64,000 nt of DNA from Chlorophyllum brunneum (Eukaryota > Basidiomycota > Agaricomycetes > Agaricales > Agaricaceae), in contig OY756139.1 of the NCBI GenBank assembly GCA_963576785.1, positions 248,001-312,000 of the forward strand, given 5' to 3'. The notes beneath the pieces were generated by a model. That model was not told where the DNA came from, did no database searches, and worked only from the letters and a program-made list of their open reading frames with translations. Positions 57,670-64,000 of this stretch are shown here, in pieces; within the stretch, counting starts at the first letter, position 1; every line of letters starts with the position of its first letter. The position numbers and the translations under genes were made by a program.

Positions 57670-60600
57670 AAACCCAAGAGCCAATAACTCTAGAGTTCCT
57701 GTTTTATTTCATAATGGGTGGTGTGTGGTCCCACAAAAAAGGAACTCAACATGCAAACTTCTTCTCAACTTGACAATTAAAACAAAGAAGGGACCTAAAC
57801 AAATTACCATGCTAGTAGACTCTGGATGCACCTACATGTGCATAGCACAAAGAGTGGTAGAAGAAGAACGACTCCCAACCAAACCTCTCAAAACTCCGAT
57901 ACAAGTAATCAATGCCAACAGGACTGAAAACAAGAAAGAGAAATAACAGACATGGCACACCTAGTACTAGAAGACTTATACCTTGGACATGACTGTCTAG
58001 TCAAACACAACCTAGAAATTGATTGGACAAACAATATAATATGCTTCACAAGATGCCCAAAAGATTGCACCACACACCACAGCAATATATGCTTCAACAA
58101 GAGAATATACACAGTAAAAGAACACATAGAGGAAAAGGAGACTGACCAAACAAACCCAGAGGACCTACCAATGTATTTACAGTAATATATGCACCTATTC
58201 AACAAGAAGAACTTTGACAAACTGCCAGAACACACAATATGGGACCATAAAATAAACCTGTCAGAAGATGCACTACCAGTACTACAGTCCAAAGTCTACC
58301 CAATGACAATAATGGAAAAATAAGAACTGTAGAAATTCCTTGACAAAAATATTGCCTCAGGACAAATCCTGACCATCACAATCCCCCTACACCACCCTAT
58401 GCTTCTTCATACATAAGAAAGATAGAACCAAGCAACTGGTACAAGATTATAAAAAGTTGAACAAATATATGATTAAAGACAAAATGCCACTTCTGCTCAT
58501 AAGCAAAGTTATTGACTGACTTAAGGACACAAAAGTCTTCAACAAGCTCGACATCATTTGGGGATACAACAACATCAGGATAAGAGAAGGCAACAAATGG
58601 AAAGCAGTATTTGTAACAAACAGTGGACTATTCAAACCAATGGTCATATTTTTCAGAATAAGCAATGGATGACTTCATTATCCCAGGTACTACATAGGAA
58701 GAACTTGAAGAAAGAACAAAATGATTCCTTGACATTGCAGCAAAACATCAGCTATACTTTAAATGATTAAAGCATTTATTTGATGTGAAGGAGATACCAA
58801 TACTAGGATTTGTGGTTGGACAGGGCAGTATTAAAATGGAGGAGGAGAAGGTGAAAGCAGTAAAGGAATGGCCAACACCCAAATCAGTAAAGGATGTCAA
58901 AAAATTCCTAGGATTTGCAAACTTCTACCAATGATTCATACATGACTTCAGCAACATTGCAGCCCCTTTACATAAGCTGAAGAAGAAGAACACTCAATGG
59001 ATGTGGACAGAATGGCAACAAGAAGCCTTTGAAAGAATCAAAGAAAAGGTTACAAGCAAACCAGTATTAGCAATGCCATAGAACAAGGGACAATACCAAG
59101 TAGAGGTAGATGCATTAGGCTATGGAGTAGGAGTGATATTGTTACAGAAGCAAGAAGAACACTGGCATCTGACTGCTTTCCATTCAAGAATGATGACACT
59201 TGCAGAAAAAATCTACCAAATCTATGACAAGGAACTACTAGCTATCCAAGAAGCAGTCAAAACCTGGAGACAATACCTACTTGACACCAATGAACCCTTT
59301 GAAAATTTGGACCAATCACAAGAACTTGGAATACTTCCGAAAACCACAACAACTCACAGAACAACAAGCTAGGTGGCAGATGGAGCTACAGGAATACCAT
59401 TATACATTGAAACACATTCCTGGAAAAACCAACATGAAAGCCAACATATTATCAAGACTAACAAAAACCAACACTACCCAAGACAACACTGATATCATCT
59501 TACTACCTAACCATCTATTCAAGGACAACATAATCACTGCAATCTGACAAATCTGGGAAATCTCAGGAGAAGAAGATCTGAAACACTGATTGTGAAAGGA
59601 AACAAAAAGAAAAACACAGTGGCTAAAAGAAAAGGAGAAACAACCAAAGGAGATATGGGAAACAGATGGGTTACCAATATTCAAAGAAAGAATATATGTT
59701 CCACTGAATAGCCAAATATGACAAGAAATACTCCAGCAACACCATGACAAAACAGATGTAGGACACCCAGGACAACATCGGATGATTGAACTCCTTAAAC
59801 AGAGTTATTGGTGGTCTCAGATATGCAATGACATCAAATGATATATCAAAGGATGTGATATATGTTAATGAAACAAGATACTCCGAATAAAACCCATCAC
59901 ACACCTCCACCCATTACTAATACTAGGGGAACCTTGGGAGGAAATATCAATTGACATGATAGGTGTTACAATCTTAGTCTAGGACTTAGGTTGCAAGTCT
60001 TTGGATAAAGACAAGGAAGTAGAGAGAAGAGAAAGGGATGATACAATTGGTAAAGTGTAAGGAATACATCAAGTATTACTATACTTTATATACTAGTGGT
60101 GAGAGCTAAGAATAAGGGAGCAGGGTAAAGGAGTCATAGAGGATGAGTAGAATGAGTCAACAGGAGTACAGCCATAAGGGATGAAACAGGAGATAAAACA
60201 GATACATAGGAATGATGGATACAATAGGTATATGATAGGAATGTATTGTCTATCAATAGTTCATAATAATAGGACCATTACCAGAGTTGGAAGGATATGA
60301 TATAATAGTTGATTGCTTTAGCAAAATGATTAGACTGCTCACAGTTAACACCACTTTAATATCCAAGGAGCTAGGAGATATCCACCAAGATAACTGGAAA
60401 AAATGGCTAGCCACAGTAGAATTCCAGTACAATGACAAAACCCACACTGCCACTAGATATTTGCCATTCAAAATAGTTTACAGATGATACCCTTGGAAAG
60501 GAGATATAACAAACATTATTACCAAGGCACCTGCAATCATGGAACAAATCCAGGAGTTACAGGACATGCAACAGGAAACAATCAAAATGTTACAATATAG

Positions 60601-61130
60601 CCAGACAAAAATAGAAAAATGTAATAGCACCAAACTAGACATAAGTATATTTCTGGAGAACAAGTATGACTCAAAGCAAGTAACATCAAGACAACAAGAC
60701 CAACCAAGAAGCTAGACCACAAATGTTATGGACTATTCTGAATAAAAGCAAAAATAGGTGAAATAAGTTACCAACTAGAATTATCTGAAACATGGGCAAT
60801 ACATGACATATTTAACAGCAGACTCCTTTTCCCCTATCAGAAACCCAAGTTTGACAGCCAGTGCACTCCACCACCACCAATGCCCAAGATTATCAACAAT
60901 GAAGAATAGTATAAAGTAGAAGAGATCTAAGAACACCACACAAAAGGATAGTAAAATCAATACCTAGTATACTGGAAAGGGTATACCTCTGAAGAAGACA
61001 CATGGGAAGATGAGTCATCCTAGTTTTGCCAGAACTAGGCAACACTAAGGAGGCAGTTCAGGAATTTTTGGACAAGATTTTGAGGATGAAATCTATAAAA
61101 AGGGAGGGTAAAAAATAACAATTATGAACA
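57670..61130 (+). pseudogene. gypsy-B pol, heavily mutated
   Basis: Follows the gypsy-A order: protease VDSGCTYMCIAQ, RT pieces, RNase H, integrase zinc end, GPY/F-like region and chromodomain-like YLVYWKGYTSEEDTWED. RT has lost a block around the catalytic YMDD (the joint lies near 58665), and many CGA, CAG and TGG codons are now stops. The inverted solo LTR splits the integrase core. Confidence 0.85.
59964..60268 (-). mobile_element. inverted solo LTR of the gypsy family inside gypsy-B integrase
   Basis: 305 bases whose reverse complement matches the gypsy LTR. It is flanked by the perfect 5-base duplication ATAGG (59959-59963 and 60269-60273). Confidence 0.9.
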
Positions 61131-61224
61131 AGGAACCTTGCATCCCAAGAACCCACTACACTTGAAGAACCTCTTATTGTATCCACTGTACACTAGACCT
61201 TGCCAACTACCTCTATAACACACC

Positions 61225-61949
61225 ATGTTCACTGAATGCAAACTTACCCCATACCCAGCCAATAATACCAAATTTGAACAAGAACTCAACAGTATCCTCA
61301 ATGCACAGACAACCAATGAGCAAATCAAATACTACACCTCAACTATCAACAATATTCAAATTCAATCCAAAGCCTTAAGCTATATCCTACTCATCATGAC
61401 TCTTTAGTCATAACAAGCAAATATCTCAATTACCTCACTGACTCCAGTGACAACCCCACATACCAACTAGCTCAATGCTTAATGGAGCTTGACTCCTACA
61501 CCCCCACCTTACTACCAGAAAAACTACCATACAGCAAAGAAGACGAACAAGAATGGTTGGATGAAGGAATAAAAGGAATTGACAAATCAGTTTCAGACTA
61601 TCTAATAGAACCAGATATGCAAGATGAAGTAGACCACCTCCTTATACAACTGTCCAACATAGACCCACCATCCAAACCAATGACATTTAACCCACCACCA
61701 TCTTACCTCACACTCAAGGATGGAGGACAATTTGAGGAAAACTACTGGGAGGAAATAGTTCACAACCTTGTTGCTGCCAAGACTAATGACGCCACTACAT
61801 TCCAAGGATGCACTGTAGCCCTCTTTAGAGATGGACAAGACCACACACCTTTCTGGATTGGATGTCAATGCAAGTCAGGAACCCCAGTAATTGAACTTAC
61901 CAAAAGACAACTTGTTAATATCTTGCACAAAGATCAAAACAACAAGTAG
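61225..61949 (+). pseudogene. gypsy-B third ORF
   Basis: Counterpart of the gypsy-A third ORF. It starts MFTECKLTPYPA; the frame shifts before 61482 and then stays open to TAG 61947-61949 with MTFNPPPSY and TPFWIGCQC. The N-terminal half is much less similar to gypsy-A than gag and pol are. Confidence 0.7.
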
Positions 61950-61992
61950 AGTACTATACTTCATGAGGTCATGAATGTAAAAAGGGAAGTAT

Positions 61993-62296
61993 TGTTATGA
62001 ACTATAGTTAGACATTACATTCCTATCATGCACCTATTGTACTCATTATTCTAGAATATCTGTTTCATCCCCTATTCTATTCCTTATGGCTGTACTCTTT
62101 CTGACTCATTCTACTTGTCACTATAACTCCTTTACTCTGTTCCTTTATTTTTAGTATTTACCACTAGTATATAAAGTGTAGTAATATTTGATGTATTCCT
62201 TACACTTTACCAATTGTATCATCCCTTACTCTTTTTTCTACTTCCTTATCTTTATCCAAATACTTGCAACCTGAGTCCTAGACTAAGGTTGTAACA
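61993..62296 (+). repeat. gypsy-B 3' LTR
   Basis: 304 bases, TGTTATGAAC to GTTGTAACA, with TATATAAA near 62168 and the same CACTTTACCAA start region as gypsy-A. Confidence 0.9.
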
Positions 62297-62384
62297 AACT
62301 TACTCCATGTACATATTGGTATTGCTTTGAGCTGCTATCTCCTTTCTACTCAAATAATGAAATGGATAGGCCAGAAAAAAGTCA

Positions 62385-62999
62385 TGTTAAAGTTTTAGTC
62401 ATATTCTATGAATAGGTTATAAAGTTATTATAATAATAATAGACTGAACCAAAACTTCCTATAAGTTGCTCTGCATATGATGAATGTCATACTGAGTCAA
62501 TTATGACTAGTAATAACAATTGGTACTTGATAAATCATTCTATATGGTTCTAATGACTAAAATACATGTTTTATAGTACTTAGTAAGAGTCAAATAGAAC
62601 ATTCTATGTATTTCTGACACAACATGTGTTTTTATGACTTTATATGTAGTATGACTCATCTATGCTTTCCTAGATATATATAAACCCCATATAGCAGACA
62701 TATTCTGCATCTTGTTCAATTAAACAACTTCTTTATTATTACCTATCTCTTCCAGTACAATTGAACAACTTCTTCATCATTGCCTATCTCTTCTAGTACA
62801 ATCCCAACCTGATCTACTTGATTTTCAACTTGCTACTACTAAAACAGACTGTTTCATCAATAACATCTGTCTATCTGAATTACTTTTCTATAGATATCAA
62901 ATAGAAGTATACTTCCTTAGTTAGTATACCCTATATTCTCTTCCACTGCATTTATTATTGCTACCCAAGCAACAACTCATTATGGTTGTTTCCTCAACA
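62385..62999 (+). mobile_element. solo LTR of the copia-C family
   Basis: 615 bases from TGTTAAAG to CTCAACA, flanked by the perfect duplication AGTCA (62380-62384 and 63000-63004). It contains a direct duplication of about 45 bases (acaacttcttyatyattrcc) near 62720-62800 that is absent from copia-C. Confidence 0.9.
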
Positions 63000-63004
63000 A
63001 GTCA

Positions 63005-64000
63005 AGCCATGATATAACATTGCAAGAGAGGACCTGTCAGCCCCTGAGAAAGAGGATGATATTATCAATGTCAATACCTTGATTTGAGCTGCATAGCCCA
63101 GTATACTCCAATATAAACAGAAGCTTGATGCAAAGAGAATATCTACAAAATTACCAATAGTACCTTCTTAGGTACCTAGTCTTGGCATAGATATTGATAT
63201 GGTGAAGTACAGCTTTCTATCACCAACCACTATTTTGGTTCTGATAGTATTATAAATTGATTTTATAACAGTTATTAACATATTATATTCTAATATTTAC
63301 AACACCTGTGAGATATAGATTTACTAACTAACAGTTAGAAATGTCTGGACAAATTTCTAATGGAACCCTAACATGGGCTTGAAAGCTTGATGTTTGGTGC
63401 ACACATATACAGAACTATCACTTATTATAAGAGATAGCACTTGGTTAGGTTTTTTTTGTGAACATCTGATTATTGATCATCAATTGTCTAGTAACTGTAT
63501 CTTAGTATCTTGTTTCCTCCTATACTTTAGGTGATCCCAATATTGCTTGGAACTAGGCAAGACTTACCATAATCACCAGCTATCCCTCAAATTTGGGACA
63601 GGTCAATGCTTTTACCAAAGACTCTCTACCACAATTGAGGTCATGTTTTGAACTTGCTACATTTAATATCACAACTCACCAATTTAGTCTTTGTCAGAAT
63701 TTAATTAATAAGTCCTATATTTCTTAACTAGGTCCATCTCTATTATGCATACCAAACTGGCCAGTTTTTTTGCTTCTTCTATAAGCATTGACTTCCCTGC
63801 TGTGATCCAAAATGTAATAGATCTCCCAATGCTGTTCCTATCTGAGGGGATTGGGACAGCAGCAACTGTCTGTAAGGGTAGTGTTCTTCTGTGGAAACAC
63901 TAAAAAGTTGGGGTGCCAACCATTTACAGAAAAAATTGATTAACAAAAAATCAAAACTGGGATGGCAAAGGGTAATGTTTCCCAAGGATTGGAGTATAAT
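63005..64000. other. AT-rich sequence, no gene recognised
   Basis: Low in CpG with many stops in all frames. Probably decayed repeats continuing beyond the window. Confidence 0.4.

Larger units (their letters stand above)
49129..62296 (+). mobile_element. gypsy-B: old relative of gypsy-A, decayed and twice interrupted
   Basis: Starts with a 37-base remnant of the 5' LTR (49129-49165) and a PBS-like TTGGTAAAGTAT (49167). Gag begins at ATG 49259 and is split by copia-C at 49326/56500. The remainder of gag, pol and the third ORF follow to the 3' LTR at 61993-62296. Gag and pol resemble gypsy-A closely but carry many CpG losses and stops. A solo LTR of the same family is inserted backwards in the integrase part (59964-60268). 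Confidence 0.9.

Noticed and set aside
1..64000. CRISPR arrays, rRNA genes or tRNA genes
   Set aside because: No regularly spaced short repeats or rRNA signatures were seen, and no cloverleaf with both promoter boxes could be supported by eye.

Overview
The window looks like nuclear DNA of a basidiomycete fungus, most likely an Agaricomycete. The genes carry many short GT-AG introns of about 42-60 bases. There is a cluster of four laccases, a secreted Y3-like cysteine-rich protein and a basidiomycete-style F-box protein. One flank is a nest of CpG-depleted LTR retrotransposons. The species cannot be named from the sequence. Exon structures below were worked out by eye from splice signals and frame continuity.

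Layout. Positions 1-31,000 are GC-balanced host sequence. In order they hold a Y3-like secreted protein (minus, 572-1190), laccase 1 (minus, 3354-5591), an F-box protein (minus, 7237-9498), a doubtful small gene (minus, 9947-10398), a RhoGAP protein (plus, 10752-13196) and a long coiled-coil protein (plus, 13642-16503). Three tandem laccases on the plus strand follow (18970-21239, 23964-26294, 27811-30071). All four laccases read through as complete genes of about 530-560 residues with the same 13-exon structure, including a 9-base micro-exon. Laccases 2 and 3, together with roughly 2.5 kb upstream of each, come from a segmental duplication and share near-identical tracts that suggest later gene conversion. 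Fragments of a NACHT/STAND NTPase gene lie at 30.2-31.4 kb.

From about 31.1 kb to the end the window is AT-rich, almost CpG-free transposon sequence, with layered insertions. The layers are an old Ty1/copia element with 445-bp LTRs (33111-40715); a decayed Ty3/gypsy chromovirus (gypsy-B, 49129-62296); a Ty1/copia element (copia-C, 49327-56499, target duplication CAGGG) inside gypsy-B gag; several solo LTRs, three with perfect 5-bp target duplications; and a very young gypsy chromovirus (gypsy-A, 41952-48441) with LTRs that look identical and a TATAT target duplication. Gypsy-A has Gag with two zinc knuckles, Pol (protease, RT, RNase H, integrase, chromodomain) with one in-frame TGA, and an unrecognised third ORF between pol and the 3' LTR with one in-frame TAA. 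A 12-base sequence just after its 5' LTR is the exact complement of the LTR segment where transcription should begin, which is the signature of Tf1-type self-priming.

The laccases are predicted secreted multicopper oxidases and probably act outside the cell on phenolic substrates. The F-box, RhoGAP and coiled-coil genes between laccase 1 and the tandem group appear unrelated to them. The retroelement nest is consistent with a methylated heterochromatic block next to a fast-evolving laccase array.
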